From NCBI RefSeq assembly GCF_000429445.1, contig NZ_AUBW01000009.1, forward strand, positions 62,001 through 126,000: 64,000 nt of DNA, given 5' to 3'. The notes beneath the pieces are model-generated. The model was not told where the DNA came from. It was given only the letters and a program-made list of their open reading frames with translations, and did no database searches. Each line of letters begins with the position of its first letter. Within the stretch, counting starts at the first letter, position 1. The stretch is from Algoriphagus terrigena DSM 22685. Its GTDB lineage: Bacteria; Bacteroidota; Bacteroidia; Cytophagales; Cyclobacteriaceae. Shown piece after piece: positions 9,135 to 18,142 of this stretch. The translations under genes and the position numbers were made by a program.

Positions 9135-9641
9135 ATGACAACCCCACCCGAAGTATGGCTCAGAGGTCCACTGGCCGGTTTTCCGCCACTTTTGCAGCCA
9201 GTAGCTCATGCGATCAAACAGGCACAAAACGAAATCCACGAATTGATGCAAGACTTCCCTGACGAATTACTTTGGGAAAAGCCCATGGGACTGGCCAGCC
9301 CGGGATTCCACCTGCAGCACATCACGGGAGTGATCGATCGGATGGCGACCTACGCCCAGGCGAAAACGCTGAGCGAGCAGCAATTCGCTTATCTCAAAAA
9401 AGAAGGCGTTCCAGATACGAATCTGACCACGCAAATTCTATTGGAAAATCTCGACCGCCAGATCGTTGACTTTTTGGATTTTGTATCAAAGATCAATCCC
9501 GAGACGCTCCCTGATTATCGAGGAGTAGGCAGGGCGCAATTGCCTTCCACGGTCGGTGGCTTGGTTTTTCACGCAGCCGAGCATACCCAGCGTCATCTCG
9601 GACAGTTGCTGGTGACGGTAAAAGTTGTTTTAGGCAGTTAA
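9135..9641 (+). CDS. DinB-family metal-binding protein (DinB_2 type)
   Basis: A 168-residue four-helix-bundle protein of the DinB/YfiT superfamily. A plausible metal triad is His62 (HLQHITG), His146 or His150 (FHAAEH) and His154 (QRHLGQ), in the usual helix positions. Members are often thiol-dependent S-transferases using low-molecular-weight thiols such as bacillithiol, but the substrate here cannot be inferred. It starts at ATG 9135 and converges with the first permease gene. A separate small transcription unit is likely. Confidence 0.8.
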   Translation: MTTPPEVWLRGPLAGFPPLLQPVAHAIKQAQNEIHELMQDFPDELLWEKPMGLASPGFHLQHITGVIDRMATYAQAKTLSEQQFAYLKKEGVPDTNLTTQILLENLDRQIVDFLDFVSKINPETLPDYRGVGRAQLPSTVGGLVFHAAEHTQRHLGQLLVTVKVVLGS

Positions 9642-9672
9642 AGATGTACTGCTCATAGAGACTTTTACTGAG

Positions 9673-12087
9673 CTACTCATCCTTCAGTACCTTTGCGGGA
9701 TTGGTCTGTGCGGCCACATAGGAATGCAGTCCCACGATCAGCAGACAAATGGCCATCACTCCGAGTCCTGACAGTGCAAAGAGCGAAAAGGGCATGGAAA
9801 TCTTATACGTAAAACCATCGAGCCAATCGCTCAGAAAGTAGTAAGCCGGATACACCGCTAGCGCGAATGAGACCAGCACGAGCAACACATACTCTTTGGT
9901 AATCAAACCCAAGATCTGAAGCACGGTGGCTCCGAGCACCTTTCGGATACTGATCTCCTTGGTTCGCTGGGCGATCGTGTAGGAAGAAAGCCCAAACAAA
10001 CCCATCGCAGAGATCAGGATCGCCAGGATGCAAGAGCCCCCTAGCACATTGCGGATGCGGAGATCCTCGGCGTAAAACCGCTCGATCTGCGTGTCCATAA
10101 ACTTAAACTCCGCTGTCTCATAGGGAAAAATCTCCTTGTAAGCCTCCTCCAGTTCTAATTTAACGGCGGCCAGATTTTGCCCTTTTTCCAGCTTGACGGT
10201 GATCGATTGGAAGTATTGGGGATTGACCGTCAGCAACATGGGACGGATCTCCTCCCGAAGTGTGCGGGAGTGGAAATTGGCCACCACGCCGACAATTTTC
10301 TTCTGCTCATCATTGAATTTAATATCCATACCGACGGCTGCCTCGGGAGTAGCGATGCCGGCTTCCTTTAGGAAGTTCTCATTGACCACGACCTCGTCTT
10401 GACGGTTGGAGCCAGGATTTCCCGCCAGGAGCGGCACCCCATTGACCCGGACAAAAGCAGAATCCACGTTCATCACCTGAATATTCATCCGCTTCTCGGT
10501 CGTATCTACCGGCACAGACGCATCTGAAGTCCAAAGACTCGTCGAGGTCACGAGATTACCGCTCAGGCTGCTCCCCTTCACGATGCTTTTTTGATTCAGT
10601 CTTTCCTGTAGCTGTATCATCTTATCGGTGGGAGAAAGAAAGGGAAGTGAGGCGTACATCACTTCCTCTTTTTCAAATCCCAAAGGCTGGCTGGAGACGT
10701 ACTTGATCTGCTGATTGAGCACCAAAACCAAGATGATAAAAGCAATTGAGGCTGAAAATTGCAGCACGGTCAGGTTTTTTCTCAAAAACACACCGACCGA
10801 AAAGCCTCTGTGGCTGGAAGAGTCGCCTTTCAATGCGCGCTGCGGCTGATATCCAGACAAAACCAGCGACGGATAGATCCCCGAGATCAGCGTGATCAGG
10901 AGCGGAAACAAGGCATAAAACGTGAAATTTATCCCACTTAAATGATCGATGACAAACTCCGAAGGGAGGTAATCCGAAAAGAGGACTTTCAAAACCTCGA
11001 CAAACACTATCCCAAAAACCGTCGCCAGAAGAACGATCAGGTAGGTTTCGGTCAAAAACTGAAAGATGAGCTGAGGCCGTCTGCCTCCCAGCGTCTTGCG
11101 GATGCCCACTTCCTTGGCCCTCCCAATCGCCTGAGCGGTCTCTAGATTGATGAAATTCAAGGCTGCCAAAACCAAGATAATCAGCCCGATATAGACCAAT
11201 CCCTGTAAAAAAACTTTGGACACGTTTGTCTCGGAATAATTGTGCGAGAAATGCATCTCCGACAGCGGCTCCATGAAAAAGCTGGTCTTCCCTTCGCCCT
11301 CCTCTTTTTTCTCGTAATTCTTTGCTACGATCGCCACAAACCCCTCATCCAATTGGCTTTTGTCGACTCCTTCTGTTGCTTTGACAAACAACTGGGAACT
11401 TGAATTGACATTTCCCCAACTGTGAAGGCCATACCAATCCTCAGCCTCGCTCTTTTTGATGGTGCTAAAGGAGATGAAGTCCGTAAAGATAAAGTCCGAA
11501 TGTTCTTTGAAATCTTCCACCACACCCGTCACCTGGGCGACAATTGAGTCAGAGTCTATCCAAAGAAGTTCTTTCCCCAAAACCGCCGCTGGATCCAATC
11601 CCGGGAAATAGCGGTGCAGGCTTGCCTCCGAGATGACGGCCGAATAGGGAGCATTCAGGGCAGTTTCGGGATTCCCCGCAAGCCACTTCCTCGGGAAGAT
11701 CCTGAAAAAACCAGGGTCGGCAAAGGTTGCTCCGTCGACCCGCCCGTACACTTTGTTCTGCTCCGGATTGGCAACCAGCGTTTGACTTAGGGTATACAGT
11801 CGGCCTTTGTCCGTTACCGTCGATATCTCATCCTGAATCACCTCTCCCAGTGGCCCGGGCGTACCTGAATTTGGATAGCTTTCACCATCCCACTCGGTCA
11901 CCGTGTTCACTCGGTAGATCCGATCCACGTCCGGGTGAAAGGTATCGTAGCTGTATGAATGAAAGACCAGATTGAAGATCAAAAAGCAGATGGAAATCCC
12001 CAATGACAGCCCCAGCACATGGATAAAAGTCCTGAGCTTGTTTCGGGTGAGATTTCTCCAGGCGATTTTAAAGTAGTTTTTCAGCAT
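9673..12087 (-). CDS. MacB/FtsX-type ABC permease (paralogue 1)
   Basis: An 804-residue permease built from two tandem halves, the architecture shared by all twelve paralogues here. TM1 is about residues 20-42, a large periplasmic MacB-like domain 45-285, three TMs at about 288-405, a fifth TM about 430-455, a second periplasmic domain about 460-680, and three C-terminal TMs. Each half carries the cytoplasmic coupling motif that contacts an ATPase in FtsX-type permeases: RAKEVGIRKTLGG after TM2 and RTKEISIRKVLGA after TM6. The protein ends NPAKVLKDE, the family's conserved tail. No ATPase or membrane-fusion gene is nearby. It lies 189 bp downstream of paralogue 2 and is probably co-transcribed with it from the element at 14839-14938. 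Cargo unknown; mechanotransmission or lipoprotein/peptide export are family possibilities. Confidence 0.85.
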   Translation of the reverse strand: MLKNYFKIAWRNLTRNKLRTFIHVLGLSLGISICFLIFNLVFHSYSYDTFHPDVDRIYRVNTVTEWDGESYPNSGTPGPLGEVIQDEISTVTDKGRLYTLSQTLVANPEQNKVYGRVDGATFADPGFFRIFPRKWLAGNPETALNAPYSAVISEASLHRYFPGLDPAAVLGKELLWIDSDSIVAQVTGVVEDFKEHSDFIFTDFISFSTIKKSEAEDWYGLHSWGNVNSSSQLFVKATEGVDKSQLDEGFVAIVAKNYEKKEEGEGKTSFFMEPLSEMHFSHNYSETNVSKVFLQGLVYIGLIILVLAALNFINLETAQAIGRAKEVGIRKTLGGRRPQLIFQFLTETYLIVLLATVFGIVFVEVLKVLFSDYLPSEFVIDHLSGINFTFYALFPLLITLISGIYPSLVLSGYQPQRALKGDSSSHRGFSVGVFLRKNLTVLQFSASIAFIILVLVLNQQIKYVSSQPLGFEKEEVMYASLPFLSPTDKMIQLQERLNQKSIVKGSSLSGNLVTSTSLWTSDASVPVDTTEKRMNIQVMNVDSAFVRVNGVPLLAGNPGSNRQDEVVVNENFLKEAGIATPEAAVGMDIKFNDEQKKIVGVVANFHSRTLREEIRPMLLTVNPQYFQSITVKLEKGQNLAAVKLELEEAYKEIFPYETAEFKFMDTQIERFYAEDLRIRNVLGGSCILAILISAMGLFGLSSYTIAQRTKEISIRKVLGATVLQILGLITKEYVLLVLVSFALAVYPAYYFLSDWLDGFTYKISMPFSLFALSGLGVMAICLLIVGLHSYVAAQTNPAKVLKDE

Positions 12088-12276
12088 TTGAATTGGAAGA
12101 TTTCAAAATTGGAAGATTGGAAAATTGGGGTTGCAAAGTTGTAAGGTTTCCTAGAGTAGATGGCTTTAATACCATACAAGACCTCGTAGATCGTAATTCG
12201 TAAATCGTAATTTTTTCTTCCTCTTGTCTCTTGCTTCTTGTCTTGATACTTGATACTAGCGTCTTGATACTTTTTA
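12088..12276. repeat. Intra-pair spacer with periodic repeats (paralogues 1/2)
   Basis: A mosaic of short-period tracts: TTGGAAG-type units near 12095-12130, GCAAAGTTGTAAGGTTTCCTAG near 12132-12153, CGTAGATCGTAATTCGTAAATC near 12184-12205 and CTTGATACTTGATACT-type units near 12240-12270. The same order of motifs is found between paralogues 4/5 (38343-38448) and 6/7 (46319-46455), which suggests shared ancestry of the three gene pairs. Confidence 0.55.
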
Positions 12277-14721
12277 TCATTCATCCTTCAGCGTCTTTAC
12301 CGGATTCATTTGAGTGGCCCGATAAGACTGCGCAGAGATCACCGCGATGGTAAAGGCGATTCCTCCGATGGCCAGCAGCAGGAAGTTAACCCATGACGGC
12401 CATTCCTTCACCGCAAATTGCTCCAACCAGCTCTGCATAAAATACAGACTCAGGGGAAGCGCGACCACCACACCGATGATCGTGATGACCAGAAACTCTT
12501 TGTTGAACATCCAGGAAATACTCCAGCTCGACGCCCCTAAAACTCTGCGGATTCCGATCTCCTTGGTTCGCCCTGCGATACTCAAAGCCGCCATCGCAAA
12601 TAATCCCATCGCAGCAATCAGGATCGCAATACAGGCTGCAAGGAATACCATCTTGCCCAATCGCTCGTCGGCGACATATTGCTTTTGAACCGTCTCATCC
12701 AAGAAATTAAAGCTAAAAGCTTCCATCGGAAAAACCCGCTCCCATTCGCTTTCTAGCAAAGCTCTGAAAGCCTCAAAGTCGGTTCCTGCACCTTTTACCA
12801 TCACTTTTGGGTTGGTCGCGGAGTGGATCATCAGCGTATTGATCCCGCTGAAGATTACATCGGGGCTTTTGGCCAGGATGACCGGCTCGATTTCCTTGTA
12901 CAGCGAATTGTGATTGAAATCCTTCAGCACGCCGACGATCTCATGGCTTTTGATCTTGTTGCTTGGCAGCATTTCTCCCAAGGGATCATCCCAACCCATC
13001 GCCTTGGCGAAAGTCTCATTGATGAGCACGCCGCTGCTGTCAGCTCCTATTTGCGGGTTTAGGTCCCGACCTTTGACGAGCTCCAGTCCGAGCGTCTTCA
13101 CATAATCCCCGCCGATAAAATTCAAGCGAAAATTAAACTGTTTTTCATCCGGCGTCGGGAACCCACCATCCCAAAATGAGTCATCCCCGTAGGTGGCAAT
13201 GGTGATGCCGGCAGACAGAATCTCCGACCTCCCCATCAATGCCTGTCGGTAAATCTCCGCCTGCGCAAAACTGGCGCTGATTGTCTGCCTAAAGTTGGTA
13301 CCCGGCGCATCCGGCACATCGACCAGCACGATCATTTCCTGATCAAAACCGAGATCATAATCCCGGATCGCATTCATCTGATGGACCATGATCAGGGTCG
13401 ATGCGATCAGCATAAAGGATATGAAAAACTGAAACGCGACCAACCCTTTGCGAAGCCCCTGCTTTCCAAACCGGATCGAGAGATTCCCCTTCAGCACTTT
13501 GATCGGCCGCAGATTGGACATAAAAAACGCCGGATACGCTCCTGCCAAAGCCGTGATCCCCAGCACTAATCCAAGCAGAATCAGGATCTGAGTCGGCCCG
13601 TACACCAGCTCGAGTTTTTTGTCAAACAGCTCATTGAAGGTCGGAAGCAGCACCTCGGCGAGGATCAAGCCCAGGACCAACGCAGCGACTGTGACCAGAA
13701 ATGCCTCCGTCAAAAACTGGATCACCAGCTGTCCAAACTCAGCCCCCATCGTCTTGCGCACTCCCACTTCTTTGGCACGGGTAGTTGAGCGCCCGATTGC
13801 CATGGTGGTGAAATTGATGCAGGCGATGAGGAGGATCAAAAATGCAATCCCAGCCAATATCCAAAGCAGGGTTGGGCGGGTAGTTTCAGCCATTCCGGTA
13901 TCAGGATTGTCCGAAAGGTGGATCTCAGCGATCGGCTGGAGGGTAAAGAAATACTCTCCCGCTTTATAGTTCTCGCCCAGTACTTTCTTCATCATCGGGT
14001 CTACTCCTGCCTCCACTGCGGCTTTTGACTGCGCTTCGTTGAGCTTCACATAGGTATCTCCATAGACGTTGTACCATGATTCCTGATTTTGCTTGGGTAT
14101 GCTAAAATCCAGATTTTCATCGTTCACCAGCATCTCAAACTTAATACTCGAGTTAGCCGGAAGATCTTCCAAAAGTCCCGTCACCTGATACTCCTCGTAG
14201 TTGTCCCCCATTTGAATCCGGATGGATTTCCCCATCGGATTGGCATCGCCAAAATACTTCTTCGCTGTCTCCTCGGTGACCACCACCCCAAATTTGTCCT
14301 TCAAAGCCTGCTCCTTTGTTCCCTGAAGCAACTTGAAGCCGAAAATCTCCAAGAAGTCGGGGCTTACGCTCAGGAATTGCTGGGTCTGAGTGGTCTCGTC
14401 ATCCAGATAGGCCTGCGCGGAGCTGCCAATGAGCCGGGTCGTATGAGTCACCTGCGGAAACTCGGCGGCGAAAGTAGGCGCGGTGATGACCGGCGTTGAA
14501 AACCCGGAAAACATCTCCTCTTCCCCTTTTTCATGCCGTTCCACCCGAAAAATCCGATCGCTTTCTTCGTGGAAATTGTCGAAGCTGCTCTCAAACTGTA
14601 CAAAAAAGAAGATCAGAATGCTGACACCCAAACCCAGCGTGAGCCCGATCAGGTTAATCCCGGTGTGCAGCTTGCTTTTAGCGAGATTTCGAAGGGCGAT
14701 TTTAAAGTAGTTTTTAAACAT
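12277..14721 (-). CDS. MacB/FtsX-type ABC permease (paralogue 2)
   Basis: 814 residues from ATG 14721 (MFKNYFKIALRNLAKSK); an in-frame upstream start at 14745 would add eight residues not shared with relatives. Coupling motifs are TRAKEVGVRKTMGA in the first half and RTKEIGIRRVLGA in the second; the tail is NPVKTLKDE. The first periplasmic domain contains the family phrase GKSIRIQMGDNYEEYQVTGLLEDLP, typical of the MacB-like beta/alpha subdomain. This is the promoter-proximal gene of the pair with paralogue 1. A sigma-54-like element begins about 115 bp upstream of its start codon. Confidence 0.85.
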   Translation of the reverse strand: MFKNYFKIALRNLAKSKLHTGINLIGLTLGLGVSILIFFFVQFESSFDNFHEESDRIFRVERHEKGEEEMFSGFSTPVITAPTFAAEFPQVTHTTRLIGSSAQAYLDDETTQTQQFLSVSPDFLEIFGFKLLQGTKEQALKDKFGVVVTEETAKKYFGDANPMGKSIRIQMGDNYEEYQVTGLLEDLPANSSIKFEMLVNDENLDFSIPKQNQESWYNVYGDTYVKLNEAQSKAAVEAGVDPMMKKVLGENYKAGEYFFTLQPIAEIHLSDNPDTGMAETTRPTLLWILAGIAFLILLIACINFTTMAIGRSTTRAKEVGVRKTMGAEFGQLVIQFLTEAFLVTVAALVLGLILAEVLLPTFNELFDKKLELVYGPTQILILLGLVLGITALAGAYPAFFMSNLRPIKVLKGNLSIRFGKQGLRKGLVAFQFFISFMLIASTLIMVHQMNAIRDYDLGFDQEMIVLVDVPDAPGTNFRQTISASFAQAEIYRQALMGRSEILSAGITIATYGDDSFWDGGFPTPDEKQFNFRLNFIGGDYVKTLGLELVKGRDLNPQIGADSSGVLINETFAKAMGWDDPLGEMLPSNKIKSHEIVGVLKDFNHNSLYKEIEPVILAKSPDVIFSGINTLMIHSATNPKVMVKGAGTDFEAFRALLESEWERVFPMEAFSFNFLDETVQKQYVADERLGKMVFLAACIAILIAAMGLFAMAALSIAGRTKEIGIRRVLGASSWSISWMFNKEFLVITIIGVVVALPLSLYFMQSWLEQFAVKEWPSWVNFLLLAIGGIAFTIAVISAQSYRATQMNPVKTLKDE

Positions 14722-14838
14722 GGCCTGGGAGAATAGGTTGATCAATAGGGATAATATTGGTTTGGCACTTCAAATAAAGGACGGACAAAATTCCGGTCGA
14801 AACCGAAAGTCTATAGCTCATCAATCGACAGATGCTTT

Positions 14839-14938
14839 TCCACTTCCATGCCATGAAAAATATCCTAACTAACGGGGTTGAGGGCTTTTCCTCGTTTTCC
14901 GTAAATTATTGGCGAACAATTTTGTTCGTAGACGCACA
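14839..14938 (-). promoter_or_regulatory. Composite element A: sigma-54-like -24/-12 box plus phased operator
   Basis: On the minus strand TGGCATGGAAGTGGA (14853-14839) has the -24 GG of a sigma-54 promoter and a G at the -12 position. Centred 70 bp upstream is CGAACAATTTTGTTCG (14913-14928), a perfect 7-bp-arm palindrome, followed 10 bp on by the weaker half-site CGCACA (14933-14938). Related elements B-E occur at 20622, 40997, 49011 and 53695, each upstream of a permease. The layout (basal box plus a palindrome about 85-95 bp before the start of transcription) is what an NtrC-type activator would need. The -12 box is poor against the TTGC consensus, so the sigma factor assignment is inference. 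Confidence 0.5.
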
Positions 14939-15002
14939 TTCCTAAAATTCTGCCCAGACACTCATCGACAGGGAATATTGCGAAGGTAGTTCTATCCGTT
15001 TC

Positions 15003-16184
15003 GTGAGAAAATGGACTATATTGAAACTGAACCTACCCCAAAACGCCATGCTGACTTTTCCGCTGATTTCTCTTGTCACTGCTTTCCAATTCCTTTCCGA
15101 GCCAAAATTCGAAGCACAGGAAATTGACGCCGCCGTTGCAATTGGCTACGGAATGGCCATCGGAGACGTGGACGGAGACGGGAAGGAGGACATCCTATTG
15201 GCGGACAAAAAACAGATCGTCTGGTACCGTAACGGAGCTTGGGAAAAACATATCATCGCGGAAAATCTCACTGCATCTGACAACGTATGCATCGCCGCCC
15301 GGGATCTGGACGGGGACGGCAAAGTTGAGATCGCCGTCGGTGCCCAATGGAATCCCGGCGAAACCTCTGACACGACCAAGTCGGGCGCAGTCTTTTACCT
15401 GGTTCGCCCTGCCGATCCCACTCAACCATGGACTCCAAAGCAACTCCACCACGAGCCCACGACCCACCGGATGCGCTGGCTGGAAAACGGAAAGAAATCT
15501 TACTTGATCGTCGTTCCACTGCATGGCCGTGGCAATGCCAACGGGGAAGGCGCTGGCGTGAAAGTCATCGCCTACGAGTATCCCAAAAATCCAGCGGGTG
15601 ACTGGACCTACGAAGTGATCGATGAGTCCATGCATCTGACCCACAATATGGATGTCGCCGCCGACCAAAATTCGAAATCCTTTCTTTTGGGAGGAAAAGA
15701 AGGCGTAAAGACGATAACAAAAGAAGGTCGTACCTGGAATACAACACCTTTCCCTTTACCTGAAAATGACGGCGTAGGTGAGCTGCGAATGGGGTTGACT
15801 GAGAATCAAACCCACTTCCTAGCGACCGTCGAACCCATACACGGAAATCAACTCGTCGCATATGACCTTGTTCCAGGCACACGAACCGTCTTGAGTGACC
15901 AACTCAAAGAGGGTCATGCGCTCGCCGTTGGAGATTTTCTGGGACTTGGATCGGACCAGATCGCCGTCGGTTGGCGGGTGCCCAACGCAGCAGGAGAATT
16001 GGGAGTCAAACTCTTTGTTCCCAAAAACAGCTCATTTACTGAATTTGAGGAATATTGGATCGACAAAAACGGGATGGCTTGCGAAGATCTGCAAGCAGCT
16101 GATCTCGATGGAGACGGCAAGCCGGAGCTCATCGCCTCGGGCCGCGCCACCAAAAACCTGAAGATCTACTGGAACAAGAACTAA
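15003..16184 (+). CDS. Secreted VCBS/FG-GAP-repeat beta-propeller protein
   Basis: Up to 393 residues, with at least three calcium-binding DxDGDGxxD/E loops: DVDGDGKED at about 55-63, DLDGDGKVE at about 101-109 and DLDGDGKPE near the C-terminus. They are spread over a repeat pattern typical of an integrin-like seven-bladed propeller. The start is uncertain: GTG 15003 gives a basic N-terminus (MRKWTILKLN) ahead of a hydrophobic stretch, while ATG 15048 begins in the hydrophobic stretch itself. Either way the protein looks exported. Similar proteins in Bacteroidota accompany carbohydrate metabolism, but no enzymatic residues are recognisable. It is divergent from the permease unit and the intervening 280 bp carries element A, directed away from this gene. 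Confidence 0.75.
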   Translation: MRKWTILKLNLPQNAMLTFPLISLVTAFQFLSEPKFEAQEIDAAVAIGYGMAIGDVDGDGKEDILLADKKQIVWYRNGAWEKHIIAENLTASDNVCIAARDLDGDGKVEIAVGAQWNPGETSDTTKSGAVFYLVRPADPTQPWTPKQLHHEPTTHRMRWLENGKKSYLIVVPLHGRGNANGEGAGVKVIAYEYPKNPAGDWTYEVIDESMHLTHNMDVAADQNSKSFLLGGKEGVKTITKEGRTWNTTPFPLPENDGVGELRMGLTENQTHFLATVEPIHGNQLVAYDLVPGTRTVLSDQLKEGHALAVGDFLGLGSDQIAVGWRVPNAAGELGVKLFVPKNSSFTEFEEYWIDKNGMACEDLQAADLDGDGKPELIASGRATKNLKIYWNKN

Positions 16185-16550
16185 TCGGGGCGCCTTTTGA
16201 TGTATTTCGGACGAAAAGTGTACGGTCCCGAACAGGCAAAGTTCTGGTTTGAAATCGCTGCCAATGTTTTTTGACTATTTTCAAAATTAAATTTTGGTAA
16301 TAATCCGGACCCGATGCAACCTGAGATTTGGTCAAATTTCGCCAAAAGTGTCCGCCAGCAGAACAAGCGGACGGCAGAGTGAGCGATTATTATACAGGTT
16401 TTGTTAAAAATCGGTGAATTATTCAGAATGAAATTCCGTAGACTTTTTAAAAAGTTAACAATTAACACGTGCACCTCCCTTCTATTTCATTCATGATATT
16501 TTGATTGGTACGAGCTTCGCAAAGAGATAAGTATAACTCTAAACCAACAA
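16185..16550. other. Gene-free stretch, 366 bp, with a GTCCGC/GCGGAC inverted repeat
   Basis: Holds a short inverted repeat, GTCCGC at 16350-16355 and GCGGAC at 16367-16372, resembling the TCCGCC...GGCGGA palindromes elsewhere in the window. The last 60 bp should contain the promoter of the following gene (AT-rich, TATAACTC at about 16531). No gene seen. Confidence 0.45.
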
Positions 16551-17144
16551 ATGATTATGAAAACCTTATTCACAGTAGCACTAGCTAGCGCATTATCTTT
16601 TGGCGCATTCTCAGCGCAGGCAAGCGAAGACTTGAAAGAACTCTCCGCCGTAAACACCAACTATAAAAAAGTAACGATCACCCTGAAAGAAGGAGTCGGC
16701 GCCGCCAAAGTGTCCATTCTCACTCCTGAAGGCAAAGTCCTGAGCAGCAGAAAGGTCAGCGTACAAGACGAAAATCTGGTCGTCCCCTACAATCTGACCA
16801 ATCTGCCGGCGGGAGAATATCAGGTAAGGATCGCCACCAATGAAGATGAGGTTCGCTACACCGTAGAGACGATGGATCAACCGATTCCAGCTTCAGAGTT
16901 GCCACTGATGGCATACGGAAAAAGCTTGGACGAAAACACCGTGAGATTGGCAGTAATTGGACTGTTGGAGCCTGGTGTTCAGGTAAAAATCTTCGCTTCT
17001 GAGACAGGAAAACTGATCCACGAAGAGCAGATAGACCAGCCTGAGGGATTTACCAAAAACTTCTCCTTCGCCGGAATGCAGTCCGATCAAGTCTACATGG
17101 AATTGGCAGATGCCAAAGGAAGAACAAAAACGCTGTATTTCTAA
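16551..17144 (+). CDS. Small secreted beta-sandwich protein, unknown function
   Basis: 197 residues, starting at ATG 16551 (MIMKTLF) or ATG 16557. It has a clear signal peptide cleaved after SAQA (about residue 24). The mature protein appears to be two Ig-like or C2-like sandwiches: about 35-110 (VSILTPEGKVLSSRKVSV, NLPAGEYQVRI) and about 120-197 (VQVKIFASETGKLIHEEQI, TKTLYF). The phrase LPAGEYQVRI is typical of Bacteroidota cell-surface modules that resemble secretion-tail domains, but no type IX signal motif is evident. It is monocistronic with its own terminator. I do not recognise a named family. Confidence 0.75.
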   Translation: MIMKTLFTVALASALSFGAFSAQASEDLKELSAVNTNYKKVTITLKEGVGAAKVSILTPEGKVLSSRKVSVQDENLVVPYNLTNLPAGEYQVRIATNEDEVRYTVETMDQPIPASELPLMAYGKSLDENTVRLAVIGLLEPGVQVKIFASETGKLIHEEQIDQPEGFTKNFSFAGMQSDQVYMELADAKGRTKTLYF

Positions 17145-17209
17145 TCCGCCAGGCCTGTGCGCGTGAGGCGTAGCGGACAAGTACTTCTAAAACTAAACCA
17201 ACACACCCC

Positions 17210-17240
17210 AAGCCCTGTTCTTCGGATCAGGGCTTTTTTG
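17210..17240 (+). terminator. Rho-independent terminator after the small secreted protein gene
   Basis: AAGCCCTG (17210-17217) pairs with CAGGGCTT (17228-17235) around a 10-nt loop and is followed by a T-run (17234-17239). It lies just before the 3' end of the convergent DUF2306 gene. Confidence 0.88.
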
Positions 17241-17243
17241 TTT

Positions 17244-17885
17244 TTAGGCGTTTCTAATCGATTGTGAAGCGACTCTCCTCCTCCTTACGAGCCAGAAAGC
17301 CACCAGAATGTTTGGAACCCAACACAGCCAAGCGACAATATGGTAGGCCGGTATAAATTCGCCCTGATGCAAAACGATCAGGATCGGAAGCCAGATCCTC
17401 AGCGTCACCGCAGCAAAAGCGGCGGCATAGCTGAAGATCATCCAGTCTTCGTGTGCCACGTAATCGTGTTTTTTGGCGGTAAACCAGCCCATCATCGTAG
17501 TGCAAAGCCAGATGACGCCCAAACTAACAAATCCCAGTATGCTTACCAGTCCACCAGTCGCAAACAGGCCGATGTAGATCCCCGCCAGACTGCTGAAGAA
17601 CACCGCGGTCACATAAGCCATTCCGATCCGTTTGTGAAGTTTCCGCTTTCTGTCGCGCAGCCCTTTGTCAAATTGAATCCAGCCGCTTAACAAAGCAAAG
17701 CCCCCGCATAGGATATGCGTGTAGAAGGCGACGTTCCAGACTGGATCAGCCAGAAGTGTCTCCGGCTTGGACTGAAGTAAGCCGAAATTGCTGTCGGCCC
17801 AGAAATAGATCGCCGGATAGAGTCCGATGACAACAGCTAACAAAGCAAAGAACCACCACGAAGCTTTTTTAATAGTTGCATTCAC
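17244..17885 (-). CDS. DUF2306 integral membrane protein
   Basis: 213 residues with about six hydrophobic helices (roughly 10-30, 52-70, 88-108, 115-135, 150-172, 180-200). Family marks are HILCGGFALLSGWIQF and KLHKRIGMAYVTAVFFSSLAGIYIG, where the conserved LHRxxGxxY-like segment holds His84, and FTAKKHDYVAHEDWMIFSY. The conserved His residues recall membrane haem or quinone proteins, but the biochemical role of DUF2306 is not known to me. It stands alone, convergent with the previous gene and sharing the terminator region. Confidence 0.8.
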   Translation of the reverse strand: MNATIKKASWWFFALLAVVIGLYPAIYFWADSNFGLLQSKPETLLADPVWNVAFYTHILCGGFALLSGWIQFDKGLRDRKRKLHKRIGMAYVTAVFFSSLAGIYIGLFATGGLVSILGFVSLGVIWLCTTMMGWFTAKKHDYVAHEDWMIFSYAAAFAAVTLRIWLPILIVLHQGEFIPAYHIVAWLCWVPNILVAFWLVRRRRVASQSIRNA

Positions 17886-18083
17886 AACAAATCGGTTTGA
17901 GTGATAAAATGAAACGGGAGCGAAATCTAGGATTTTCTATTTATCTAATCCCCTTCACCAGACCAAATCGAATCGGATGATTGGAAAATCCGCCCCGAAA
18001 GTTCGAGGTAAAGGGCGCCAAAGTTGAATCAATGACCGCAAAATCCGTTTTCAAGGATCTCGTTTTCTTTGGCCGAAAAACAA

Positions 18084-18113
18084 AAAGCCCGGATAGTTTC
18101 TGATCCGGGCTTT
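18084..18113 (-). terminator. Rho-independent terminator after permease paralogue 3
   Basis: An 11-bp perfect stem, AAAGCCCGGAT (18084-18094) with ATCCGGGCTTT (18103-18113), with an 8-nt loop. On the minus strand it runs into TTTTTGTTTTT. It lies 30 bp beyond the permease stop codon. This is the only permease in the window with such an obvious terminator. Confidence 0.88.
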
Positions 18114-18142
18114 GAAAGCAATTTGTCTTGATAAATCGCTGC

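Noticed and set aside
12081..12284. Minus-strand ORF rich in Lys, Gln and Tyr between permeases 1 and 2 (and a similar one at 59139-59399)
   Set aside because: Encoded entirely by short-period intergenic repeats. Such translations recur wherever the repeats do and have no start context or domain.
16341..16372. A sixth copy of the permease operator (AGTGTCCGCCAGCAG)
   Set aside because: Only one half-site matches, there is no TGGCAT at the right distance, and no permease start lies on the expected side.
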